Positions 1-7,319 of a stretch of DNA of 64,000 nucleotides are shown piece by piece. The number at the start of each line of letters is the position of its first letter. Positions within the stretch are counted from its first letter, which is position 1. Source of the DNA: CBDESM01 sp965205165 (GTDB lineage: Bacteria > Chloroflexota > Dehalococcoidia > Bin125); the NCBI GenBank assembly GCA_965205165.1, contig OZ242037.1, positions 2,232,001 through 2,296,000 on the forward strand, read 5' to 3'. A model generated the notes under the pieces. It was not told the origin of the DNA, did not search any database, and saw only the letters and a list, made by a program, of their open reading frames with translations. The position numbers and the translations under genes were made by a program.

Positions 1-195
1 GGCGGGGAGGGCGATCAGGGTCGCGGCGAGGCCGACGGCGACGCCGGCCCAGGGGCTGACGGCGAGGCCGATGATGATCATCAGCGCGATGCCGATCAGC
101 GGGGCGATCACGCCGGCGCGGGCGGCGTCGGCCGGGCGCCGCTGCATCGCGGCCAGCAGGCCGCGGCGTTCGGGCCTGGGAGGCTGCTCGGACAC
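1..195 (-). CDS. N-terminal fragment of a small membrane protein, cut by the window edge
   Basis: An open frame starts at a GTG at 195 and runs off the left edge, giving 65 residues. The first 25 or so residues are polar and Arg/Pro-rich, followed by a hydrophobic stretch (IGIALMIIIGLAV) and then a second Ala/Val/Leu-rich stretch, so it looks like an integral membrane protein with a cytoplasmic N-terminus. It starts 5 bp after the sucD stop on the same strand, which suggests it is the next gene of the sucCD transcript. The family cannot be named from this fragment. Confidence 0.55.
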   Translation of the reverse strand, partial: MSEQPPRPERRGLLAAMQRRPADAARAGVIAPLIGIALMIIIGLAVSPWAGVAVGLAATLIALPA

Positions 196-200
196 TGGCG

Positions 201-1124
201 TCAGTCCCGGGCCTCGGAGATCGCGCCGTCCAGCCCGTGCTGCTTGAGCACGCGGAGCATCGTCGCCCCGATCCGGGCCGGGCTGCGCGAGATCACCGCG
301 CCGTTCTCCTTGAGCACCGACAGCTTCGCCTCCGCCGTCCCGTCCCTGCCCTCGATGATCGCGCCCGCGTGCCCCATGCGCCGGCCGGGAGGCGCCGACG
401 CGCCGGCCACGAAGGCCACCACCGGCTTCTTCATCTCGCGCTTGATGTAGGCCGCCGAGGCCTGCTCCGCCGTGCCGCCGATCTCGCCGATCAGCACCAC
501 CGCGTCCGTCTCCGGGTCCTTGTTGAACCATTGCAGGATCGAGACCTGCTGCTCGCCGATGATCGGGTCTCCGCCCACGCCGACGCAGGTGGACTGGCCG
601 ATGCCGAGCCGGCTGAGCTGGTCGACCGCCTCGTAGACCAGCGTGCCGGAGCGCGAGACGACGCCGACCCGGCCCGGCATGAAGACGTCGGGCGGGTGGA
701 TGCCGACCCGGCAGCGGCTGGCCGGATGGATCACGCCCGGGCAGTTGGGCCCGATCAGCCGCGACTTGGATCCCTCCAGCGCCTGGCGCACGCGGATCAT
801 GTCGTGCACGGGCACGCCCTCGGTGATGCAGATGATCAGAGGGATCTCCTCGGCCGCGGCCTCGAGGATCGCATCGGCCGCCCCCGGCGCGGGGACGTAG
901 ATGATCGTGCAGTTGGGCTTGGCCTCCGCGGCCGCCTGCCTGGCGGTCGGGAAGACGGGGAAGCCCTCGAACTCGTCGCCGCCGCGGAAGCCGGGGTGGA
1001 CGCCCGCGACGACCTTGGTGCCGTAGGCGAGCGAGCGGCGGATCTGATTCTGGCCCTCGCCGCCGAGGCCCTGGATCATGACGCGGGTGTTCTTGTTGAG
1101 CAGTTTGGCGAGCGGCGGCTTCAT
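201..1124 (-). CDS. sucD: Succinyl-CoA synthetase (ADP-forming), alpha subunit
   Basis: This is the CoA-binding subunit of the TCA-cycle enzyme that interconverts succinyl-CoA and succinate with substrate-level phosphorylation; it works as a heteromer with SucC. The 307-residue protein has the Rossmann-like CoA-binding N-terminus (QGLGGEG near residue 18), the GPNCPG motif at 125-130, and the phosphorylated active-site histidine H252 in GRRMGHAGAII. Length is normal for the family. The ATG has a GGAG ribosome site 7 nt upstream. It lies 27 bp downstream of sucC on the same strand, the usual sucC-sucD order, so the two are almost certainly co-transcribed. Confidence 0.96.
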   Translation of the reverse strand: MKPPLAKLLNKNTRVMIQGLGGEGQNQIRRSLAYGTKVVAGVHPGFRGGDEFEGFPVFPTARQAAAEAKPNCTIIYVPAPGAADAILEAAAEEIPLIICITEGVPVHDMIRVRQALEGSKSRLIGPNCPGVIHPASRCRVGIHPPDVFMPGRVGVVSRSGTLVYEAVDQLSRLGIGQSTCVGVGGDPIIGEQQVSILQWFNKDPETDAVVLIGEIGGTAEQASAAYIKREMKKPVVAFVAGASAPPGRRMGHAGAIIEGRDGTAEAKLSVLKENGAVISRSPARIGATMLRVLKQHGLDGAISEARD

Positions 1125-1151
1125 GTGCGGTCTCCGTGTTGCGGGGCTGGG

Positions 1152-2405
1152 CTAGGCGGCGGCTGCGGCGGCGAGCCGGGCGGCGTCGCCGAGCGCGTCG
1201 GCGGTCTCCACCGCGACCCCCGATTCCTCGAGGATGCGGCGGCCCTCCTCGACGTTCGAGCCGTTGAGCCGCACGATGATCGGCTGCTTGATCCGCAGCT
1301 GCCGCACGGCCTTGACCACCCCCTCGGCCACGATGTCGACGCGGGCGAGGCCGCCGAAGATGTTGATCAGGATCGCCTTGACGTCCGAATCCTTGCAGAT
1401 GATCCGCAGCGCCTCGATCACCCGCTCCTCGCGGTTGACCGTGCCGATGTCGAGGAAATTGGCCGGCTCCCCGCCCTCCAGCTTGAGCGCGTCCATCGTC
1501 GCCATCGCCAGCCCCGCCCCGTTGACCATGCAGCCGATGTTCCCGTCCAGCTTGATGTACGAGCCGATCCCGGCCAGCTCCGCCGCCCGCTCGATCGGAT
1601 TCTCCTGCACCGGGTCCCGCAGCCCCTCCGCGTCCTGCCGGAAGGCGGCGTTGTCGTCGATGTTGATCTTCGCGTCCACCGCCAGCACCTGCCCGTCCTC
1701 GGTCAGCACCAGCGGGTTGATCTCGACCAGCGTCGCGTCCACCGACTTGAAGGCGTTGTAGAGGCTGGCCAGCAGCTCGCCCGCGGGCCGGATCGCCGAG
1801 GAGGGCAGGCCCAGCTGCTGCGCCAGTTGCCGTGCCCGGAAGGCCGGGAAGCCCTCCTGCGGATCGACCGTGAAGCGGTGGATCGCCTCCGGCGTCCGCT
1901 CCGCGACCTCCTCGATCGACTGCCCGCCCTCGCTGGAAACCACGACCACCGGGCGCCCGATCGAGCCGTCGACCAGCACGGCCGCGTAGAACTCGGCCGC
2001 GATGGCGGTCTGCTGCTCAATCAGGACGGCGGAAACCTTCGCGCCCTTGGCCCCGGTCTGGCGCGAGACGAGCACGTGCTTGCGCATCGCGCGGAACTCG
2101 CCCAGCGCCCGCTCGACACCCTCGACCAGGCGGACGCCGCCGCGCCTGCGCCCCTTGACCTGCCCCTCGGTCGATTCCGGCGCGTCGGCCAGCCGGTTGA
2201 AGAGGCGGCCGGCGGCCCGCTCGTCGGTCACGATCCGGCCCTTGCCCCGCCCGCCGGCGTGGACCTGCGCCTTCACGACCACCTTGTCGCCGATCTCCTT
2301 GATCAGCCGCCGCACCTCGCGCTCGTTCGAGGCGACCCCGCCCGGCGGCACGGGCACGCCGTGCTCCCGCAGGATCTGCTTGGCCTGGTACTCGTGGATG
2401 TTCAT
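1152..2405 (-). CDS. sucC: Succinyl-CoA synthetase (ADP-forming), beta subunit
   Basis: The ATP-grasp subunit of succinyl-CoA synthetase. It begins with the hallmark MNIHEYQAKQIL, has the AGGRGKG nucleotide-binding loop near residue 52, the EINPLVL metal-site motif, and the C-terminal NGSNVEEG succinate-site region. At about 417 residues it is some 30 longer than the common 388-residue form; an insertion rich in Arg/Gly lies near residue 100. A GTG two codons upstream (2411) is an alternative start, but the ATG at 2405 matches the family N-terminus and sits just after a GGTG sequence. It is followed by sucD. Confidence 0.95.
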   Translation of the reverse strand: MNIHEYQAKQILREHGVPVPPGGVASNEREVRRLIKEIGDKVVVKAQVHAGGRGKGRIVTDERAAGRLFNRLADAPESTEGQVKGRRRGGVRLVEGVERALGEFRAMRKHVLVSRQTGAKGAKVSAVLIEQQTAIAAEFYAAVLVDGSIGRPVVVVSSEGGQSIEEVAERTPEAIHRFTVDPQEGFPAFRARQLAQQLGLPSSAIRPAGELLASLYNAFKSVDATLVEINPLVLTEDGQVLAVDAKINIDDNAAFRQDAEGLRDPVQENPIERAAELAGIGSYIKLDGNIGCMVNGAGLAMATMDALKLEGGEPANFLDIGTVNREERVIEALRIICKDSDVKAILINIFGGLARVDIVAEGVVKAVRQLRIKQPIIVRLNGSNVEEGRRILEESGVAVETADALGDAARLAAAAAA

Positions 2406-2552
2406 GTTCACCGCCGTCGGATGGCGCGCCGATCAGCCGCCGAGCGGCCCGCGCACGGGGATCGCGGCCTGCCGCGCCGCCTGCCCGAACATAACCGCGC
2501 CGTGCGCGTGGGACAACATTTCCGCCGCTTCGGCCAAGAAGATCGGGCGGTC

Positions 2553-2780
2553 TCAGGTCCTGCAACGCCGCGACGATCGCGAGCTGACGATGAACCAGCG
2601 CGCGCCGCGGGCGATCAGGCCGGCCCCGCCCGCCACAGCCAAGCCAATGGGCACCCCGGGCGAGTTGCCGAACGCCGGGACGAACACGAAGGGCGTGAGC
2701 GTGAGGAACAAGGTGATCTGCAGAGCGAAGTAGCCGACGTTCCGGCGGAACGAGCTCGACTGAAGGATGCGGTGCAGCAT
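2553..2780 (-). CDS. Possible 75-residue two-helix membrane protein
   Basis: A short frame with an ATG at 2780 encodes a basic N-terminus (MLHRILQSSSFRRN), a hydrophobic segment over about residues 17-36, a short Pro/Gly turn, a second Ala/Gly/Leu-rich segment over 44-58 and a basic tail ending RRCRT. The pattern is that of a small two-helix membrane protein. It lies 44 bp after the stop of the upstream selenoprotein gene. There is no strong Shine-Dalgarno sequence and the family is not recognised. The 140 bp between this gene and sucC hold no convincing feature. Confidence 0.4.
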   Translation of the reverse strand: MLHRILQSSSFRRNVGYFALQITLFLTLTPFVFVPAFGNSPGVPIGLAVAGGAGLIARGARWFIVSSRSSRRCRT

Positions 2781-2824
2781 CTGAAACCGCCCATCCGCGA
2801 TGTGCGGGACGCCTGCCGCCGAGC

Positions 2825-4045
2825 TCAGCGTTTCCGCGCGAAGCCGCCGGGGATGATCCCGCGGCCGAGCCCCTTGATCGCGCGATCCTCCGACTGCGCG
2901 GCACGCTCGGCCAGCGTGTGCAGCGCCTCGCCCAGCGTCGTTTCGCCGAACAGCCAGCGGTTCAGCGCCGCGTCGTCCGGCAGCGCGCCCGGCTGGGCCG
3001 AGGCCGCCTCGAAGTACCAGGCCCGCATGTCGTCGGCCGCGTACTTCAGCCGGATCGGCATCGGGTGCCCCCATTCGCCGCCCGGATCGTGATCCTCGAA
3101 GGCGTTGCGCGCGATCAGCTCCGCCAGCCGCCCGATCCCCTCCGCGCCGACGCCGCTGCCGCCGACCGACGAATGCCCGCGCCCGCGCACCCACTGGTCG
3201 TGCCACGGCTGGAGCCGCTGGATCTCCTCGCCCAGACGCTGCTGCAGCACCTCCGCGTCGCCGGCTGGTTCGGGCGCGGCGAGCTGGACCGGGCAGGCCC
3301 ATTGCCCGCCGTCCGCTCCGGCGGGAGCATCGTGCGGATAGTCCGCCAGCGTCGTCTCCGCCGCCGTCTCAAGCAGGCCCAGCGCGGCGCGGAGCACGTC
3401 GGTCTGGAACGCCGCGTCATCGGGCGCGCCCAGCGGCAGGCCGAGCGGGAACGGCACGAACAGCGAGCGCGGCGGGCGCATCCCGGCCGCGTGCTCGCGG
3501 ATCAGGCTGATCCCCGTCGACGCCACCCCGGTCCGCTCGATGTAGTGCGAAAGCGCGCACACCGTGCGCGTGCACCACGGTCAAACCGGCGTCAGCAGCG
3601 CCGCATCCACACCGTCCTCGCGCAGCAGCCGCCCGACCTCCTCGCCCGCCGCCTGCACCCGCGTCGGATCCGCCTGCGCCCCCATGAACGAGTAATGATG
3701 CCGGGCGACGCCGCCGATCTCCCCCGCGGCCGCCAGCTCGCGCAGCCGCTCGATCGGGAAGACGACGTTGGGATCCCCGCGGAAGCCCGATCGGTCGAAG
3801 GCGATCGAAGCGTGCGACATGCTCAGCTCGCCCGCGTCGACGTCGCCCGGGATCAGGCGGTAGCCCGCATCGCCCGCCTGGAACGGGCGGTCGTCCCGCC
3901 GCGCCAGGCCGGCCGTCGTGATGATCGCGATCGTCGATTCGGCCAGCGGCTTGGGCGCAATCCAAGGGGCCGGCGGAATCTCCGGCAGCTCCAGCTTGAG
4001 CAGGCCTTCGGCCATGGCGGGGTGCAGATCGGCGGTTCGGACCAT
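2825..4045 (-). CDS. Selenoprotein of the glycine/betaine/D-proline reductase B (GrdB/PrdB) family, Sec at residue 155
   Basis: Two same-frame open frames are separated by a single TGA at 3581-3583. Read through as selenocysteine they give one 406-residue protein that follows the family along its length: ITTAGLARRDD near residue 38, SHASIAFDRSGF and DPNVVFP in the middle, HHYSFMG, then LLTPV-U155-PW-C158, and after it the conserved PFPLGLPLG. U-x-x-C lies where this family carries its redox Cys/Sec pair. The start at 4045 is chosen because GAGGAGG precedes the ATG by 7 nt; an upstream ATG at 4204 adds only low-complexity sequence. A hairpin follows the TGA (separate entry). By family the role is a dithiol-dependent reductive cleavage, but the substrate is unknown and no partner GrdA/GrdC/PrdA is in the window. 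Selenocysteine machinery must be encoded elsewhere. The alternative is a nonsense mutation of a Cys form. Confidence 0.8.
3554..3583 (-). promoter_or_regulatory. In-frame UGA with candidate bacterial SECIS hairpin
   Basis: Immediately after the UGA (3583-3581) the mRNA has 10 nt, then a perfect 7-bp stem, CGCGCAC (3570-3564) pairing with GUGCGCG (3560-3554), closed by the 3-nt loop GGU (3563-3561). The loop begins 18 nt after the UGA and starts with G-G-U. This fits the general bacterial SECIS rule of a short hairpin within the coding region with a G at the start of the apical loop, roughly 16-37 nt from the UGA. GC-rich DNA forms hairpins by chance, so the support is spacing and loop together with the protein alignment. 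Confidence 0.6.
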
Positions 4046-4169
4046 GTTTGCGCCTCCTCGGCGGGCGCGGCGCGGGTCGCGCCCGTGGCCGCAGGATACG
4101 GCGCGGGCAGGCGGTACGATTGGGCGCGAAAGCAGGCCCCGCTGATGCGGGAGCGGAGCGGAGGCGCAG

Positions 4170-4517
4170 ATGCCCGAAGACACGGTCGAGGTGAGCGTGC
4201 GCATGGCCGATCGCGGCGAGGTCGGCTACCGCATGATCTCCGCGTCGATCAGCAGCCGCGAGGGTTCGCTCGCCGGCGCCCCCGTCGCCTTCACGATCAT
4301 CGAGGGCCCCGGCTCGCTCACTCAATCCGGCGGCCGCGACCGCGTGGTCGAATCTGACGAGTGGGGCATCGCCGAGGTCAACTGGTACCCGGAGCAGCAC
4401 CCGCGCTCGTCGCCAGAGGCCGAGGCCGTGCAGACCGTCACCATCCGCGCGCTCTGCGAGGCGGAGGCGGCGGCGCAAGTCGACGCGAACGTCGCCAGCC
4501 CGATCTGGAAGCACTAG
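4170..4517 (+). CDS. Uncharacterised 115-residue protein, possibly a beta-sandwich (Ig-like) domain
   Basis: An ATG at 4170 follows a GGAG sequence by 7 nt. The protein is acidic, has no signal peptide or membrane segment, and alternates short hydrophobic strands with polar turns (SLAGAPVAFTIIEGPGSL, IAEVNWYP, TVTIRALCEAEA). The phrase GAPVAFTIIEGPG resembles bacterial Ig-like (Big_1) domains, but the match is short. It is divergent from the selenoprotein gene, with 124 bp between the starts, and is followed 5 bp later by a membrane-protein gene, so the pair is probably one transcript. Function unknown. Confidence 0.6.
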   Translation: MPEDTVEVSVRMADRGEVGYRMISASISSREGSLAGAPVAFTIIEGPGSLTQSGGRDRVVESDEWGIAEVNWYPEQHPRSSPEAEAVQTVTIRALCEAEAAAQVDANVASPIWKH

Positions 4518-4522
4518 GCGCG

Positions 4523-5191
4523 TTGAACGGCGAGGCCCGGCCCCGCGAAGAGCTGCCGCCCTACAACCCGTGGGCCGGTCTCGGCCTCCTGCCGATCGCG
4601 GCGTTCCTGATCATGCTCGAAATTGCCGACGCGCGCGCCGCGATCGGCGTGTCGCTCGCCGTCGCCCTGGGCGTCTTCTACATCCAGCAGCGGGCCGAGA
4701 CGGGCGGCGGGCTGATCTTCAAGCTGGCCCTGCTGGGGCTGGCCACGATGATCGGATCGTCGATCGCCGGGCTGGTGCTCGATTCGGAGCGCATCTTCCT
4801 CTGGCAGGACCCGATCGGCGACTTCTCGATCGCGGCGCTGCTGCTGCTGGCGCTCGCATTCAGCTGGCCGCTGACCGGGCGGGTGATCTGCGAACTCTTC
4901 CCCCGGGTCGCGGCCGTGCTCGAGCCGGGCCATCGCGTGTTCGTGCTGGTCAGCCTGATCTTCCTGTTCGAGAACCTGGCGATGGGGCTGATCCGCGTCT
5001 GGCTGCTGGAGGGAACGGAGATTTCCTCCGCCCAGTACGCGCTCTTCAGCCGCGCCGTCGCCTGGCCGCTGCGGGCCGTGCTGGCCCTCGCCTCCTACTG
5101 GCTGATCCGGCGCGCGATGCGGGCCGGGCTGATCGCCGCCGCCCGCTCCGGCTCAGGCGAAGCGGTCGGGCAGGCCGAACTCGGCGAATAG
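4523..5191 (+). CDS. Multi-pass membrane protein of unknown function
   Basis: Starting at a TTG 5 nt after the previous stop, this 222-residue frame has about six hydrophobic segments: LLPIAAFLIML, IGVSLAVALGVFYI, IFKLALLGLATMIGSSIAGLV, FSIAALLLLALAFSW, VFVLVSLIFLFENLAMGLI and RAVLALASYWLI. It ends in a polar tail. There are Arg/Glu pairs between helices but no recognised catalytic motif. The last 39 bp overlap the convergent dehydrogenase gene. The length and topology are loosely like septation-protein-A-type or VC0807-like membrane proteins, but this is not a confident match. The TTG start is inferred from tight spacing to the gene before it. Confidence 0.6.
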   Translation: MNGEARPREELPPYNPWAGLGLLPIAAFLIMLEIADARAAIGVSLAVALGVFYIQQRAETGGGLIFKLALLGLATMIGSSIAGLVLDSERIFLWQDPIGDFSIAALLLLALAFSWPLTGRVICELFPRVAAVLEPGHRVFVLVSLIFLFENLAMGLIRVWLLEGTEISSAQYALFSRAVAWPLRAVLALASYWLIRRAMRAGLIAAARSGSGEAVGQAELGE

Positions 5192-6229
5192 CCCGCGGAA
5201 GTAGTCGATCACGTCGGGGTGGTAGGGGATCCCCAGCTCCCGCCGCTCGATCTCCTGCTCGTGCTCCTCCAGCCCCGCGTAGAGCACCCGCTCCTGCCCG
5301 GGCGCCGGCGGCGTCTCCCGCAGCGCCTTCAAGTACGCGTCCATCCCCGCCTTGAACTCGTCCACGTCGGTGAAGGCCGACACGTTCATCACCGTGAAAT
5401 GGTGCCCCACCCCGTTGTTCCGCTGCACCGCCGCCCCGGCCGTCGAGAGGATGCCCGCCAGGATGTCGATCGCCGCCGCCAGCGAGTAGCCCTTGTGCGA
5501 GCCGATCTCCCGCGTCCCGCCCAACGGCAGGATCAGGAACTCGTCCGGCACCGCCGCGGATTCCATGATCGGCGTCCCCTCAGCGTCGGCCACCCAGCCC
5601 GGCAGCAGCTCCTCGCCCAGCCGCTGCGCCAGCCGCACCTTGTTGCCCGCCACCGACGACATCGACGCATCGAAGATGAACGGCGCTTCCTCCCCTGCCG
5701 GCGCAGCGATCGCCAGCGGGTTCAGCCCGACCATCGCCTGCGAACCGAACGTCGGCGCCACGAGCAGCCCGCCCACCGTCATCGAAATCCCGATCATGTC
5801 GTGTTCGAGCGCCATCTGCGCGTGGAACGCCGCCGCCCCGTAGTGCCGCCCGTTGTTGGCCACGACCGTCGCCACTCCCGCGTGCCGCGCCTTCTCGATC
5901 GCCATCTCCATCGCCTGCGGGCCGACCGTCAGCCCCAGCCCGCGGTCGCAGTCGACCGTTGCCGCCGCCGCGTGATCCCGCTCGATCTTCATCACCGGCG
6001 CCGGATTGATGTCGCCCGACTTCAGCCCGTCCACGTAGAAGCGCATCATGTTCGAGATGCCGTGCGAGTCGATCCCGCGGATGTCCGCGTAGAACAGCGT
6101 CTCCGCCGAGCGCCGCGCATCCGCCTCCGGCATCCCCAGCGCTTGGAAGACGTCCTCGACCGCCGCCCGCACGTTCGCCGCCGGCACGCGCACGGCGATC
6201 TCGTCCGGAACCTTGAACTGCTTGAGCAT
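5153..6229 (-). CDS. Malate/L-lactate/ureidoglycolate dehydrogenase family (Ldh2) oxidoreductase
   Basis: A 358-residue NAD(P)-dependent 2-hydroxyacid dehydrogenase of the Ldh2/YlbC/AllD family, which has a fold unlike Rossmann dehydrogenases. Landmarks are RGIDSHGISN at 51-60 (with the conserved SHG), the dinucleotide-site NNGRHYGAAAFHA around 125-137, IFDASMS, and GSHKGYSLA in the C-terminal half. Length is normal. The ATG follows GGAGG by 5 nt. The exact substrate (malate, lactate, ureidoglycolate or sulfolactate) cannot be read from the sequence. No purine-degradation genes are nearby. It is transcribed toward the membrane-protein gene, with which it overlaps by 39 bp. Confidence 0.88.
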   Translation of the reverse strand: MLKQFKVPDEIAVRVPAANVRAAVEDVFQALGMPEADARRSAETLFYADIRGIDSHGISNMMRFYVDGLKSGDINPAPVMKIERDHAAAATVDCDRGLGLTVGPQAMEMAIEKARHAGVATVVANNGRHYGAAAFHAQMALEHDMIGISMTVGGLLVAPTFGSQAMVGLNPLAIAAPAGEEAPFIFDASMSSVAGNKVRLAQRLGEELLPGWVADAEGTPIMESAAVPDEFLILPLGGTREIGSHKGYSLAAAIDILAGILSTAGAAVQRNNGVGHHFTVMNVSAFTDVDEFKAGMDAYLKALRETPPAPGQERVLYAGLEEHEQEIERRELGIPYHPDVIDYFRGLFAEFGLPDRFA

Positions 6230-6446
6230 GATCGCCTCCGAATTCGGCGCTTGAACGACGGCGAAAGGCTACAGCCCGCTCCCCCCGCGCCCGATTCCGC
6301 CCGCCGGCCGGGAAATCTGCGTTAACGGCGCTGCATTCGCGCCGCGGATGTAGTCCGTGACACAATTCACAATCGCCTCTCTGCATAACCTCGCAACCAA
6401 GCGCGGCGGGAGCGAACCAACACAACGCTGCGCAACTGGAGGCAAG

Positions 6447-6692
6447 ATGTTCGACCCCATGATCGTCAACCTGGCGCTGCCGCCGCACGGCCTGACCGTG
6501 CGCGAGATCGAGCTGGCGCGCCGCGCCGAGGCCATGCTCCGGCTCGAACCCGGCAGCCGCCCCGCGCGCCCGGCCCGCCCCTCCGCCGTCGCCGCGATCG
6601 TCGCCCGCCTGCGCGCCATCGCCTTCCCGGCCCCGCGCCCGCCCTACGGCCGCCCGCTCGCCCGCGCCAACCAGCCCGCGCTCCCCTACTAG
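6447..6692 (+). CDS. Small basic protein of unknown function, 81 residues
   Basis: The ATG at 6447 is preceded by GGAGG at 4 nt, better than an upstream in-frame ATG at 6357. The product starts MFDPMIVNLALPPHG, followed by an amphipathic Arg/Glu helix (TVREIELARRAEAML) and then a Pro/Arg/Ala-rich, probably disordered C-terminus. No domain is recognised. It sits alone between the divergent dehydrogenase and the DUF35 gene. The strong ribosome site is the main support. Confidence 0.5.
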   Translation: MFDPMIVNLALPPHGLTVREIELARRAEAMLRLEPGSRPARPARPSAVAAIVARLRAIAFPAPRPPYGRPLARANQPALPY

Positions 6693-6854
6693 CCCCTCCG
6701 CCGCGCCGCGATCCGGCAGGGCGATCGCCATCGCGGCCGCCCGCTCGGATCGCGCGTACCTCCGCCTCCGCTTAGGATGCGGTACGAGCGTGCCGGAAGG
6801 GTGCGCCCGTACAGTGCGCCCGCCCCCGGCGGGCCCTTCGCAGAGGAGGCGGCG

Positions 6855-7277
6855 GTGGCCGACTACAACTTGCCGATCCCGGAGCCCGATCCGGTCTCGC
6901 AGCCGTTCTGGGACGCGGCCAAAGAGGGCCGCCTCGCCCTCCCGCGCTGCACCGACTGCAACCGCTGCCACTGGTACCCCCGCGTCATCTGCCCCTTCTG
7001 CCATTCCACCGACATCGAGTGGGTCGAGGCCTCCGGCAAGGGCACCATCCACACCTTCGCCGTCCAAACCCGCAAGTGGGGCCCCTGGGACCCCCCCTAC
7101 GTCACCGCCTACATCGACCTCGCCGAGGGCGACCGCATGCTGACCGTCCTCCGCGGCGTCGACCCCGAAAACCCCGAATCGATCAAGATCGGCGCGCCCG
7201 TCGAGATCGAATTCGAGCCCGCCAGCGACGACGTCCACATCCCGTTCTGGCGCGTGGTCGGCGCGAAGTCGAGCTAA
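6855..7277 (+). CDS. DUF35 zinc-ribbon/OB-fold acyl-CoA-associated protein
   Basis: A 140-residue protein beginning at a GTG with AGAGGAGG five nt upstream. After an N-terminal helix (QPFWDAAKEGRL) come four cysteines, C32-x2-C35 and C46-x2-C49, typical of the rubredoxin-like zinc ribbon, then the OB-fold part with the G-x-G-x-I-x-T-F-A strand. DUF35 proteins form complexes with thiolase-superfamily enzymes and channel or activate acyl-CoA. The next gene, 42 bp downstream, is such a thiolase-like protein, so the two should act as a pair. A possible -10 element TACAGT lies at 6810-6815. Confidence 0.9.
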   Translation: MADYNLPIPEPDPVSQPFWDAAKEGRLALPRCTDCNRCHWYPRVICPFCHSTDIEWVEASGKGTIHTFAVQTRKWGPWDPPYVTAYIDLAEGDRMLTVLRGVDPENPESIKIGAPVEIEFEPASDDVHIPFWRVVGAKSS

Positions 7278-7319
7278 CCACAGCCGAAAACTCCCGAACG
7301 CACGAACAGGAGCATCCCG

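Noticed and set aside
2412..2552. Short open frame of about 40 codons ending near 2433 on the minus strand
   Set aside because: No ribosome site, no recognisable motif, and the length is below what chance gives in GC-rich DNA.
237..3092. Long plus-strand open frame of 951 codons opposite sucD, sucC and the selenoprotein
   Set aside because: It runs antisense through strongly conserved genes, is Arg/Ala/Gly/Asp-rich with no recognisable domain, and long antisense frames are expected in DNA this GC-rich.
3581..3583. Nonsense mutation or pseudogene instead of selenocysteine
   Set aside because: Sequence on both sides is conserved, in frame, and the TGA lies exactly at the family's redox residue with a fitting hairpin downstream; a random nonsense would be unlikely at this place.
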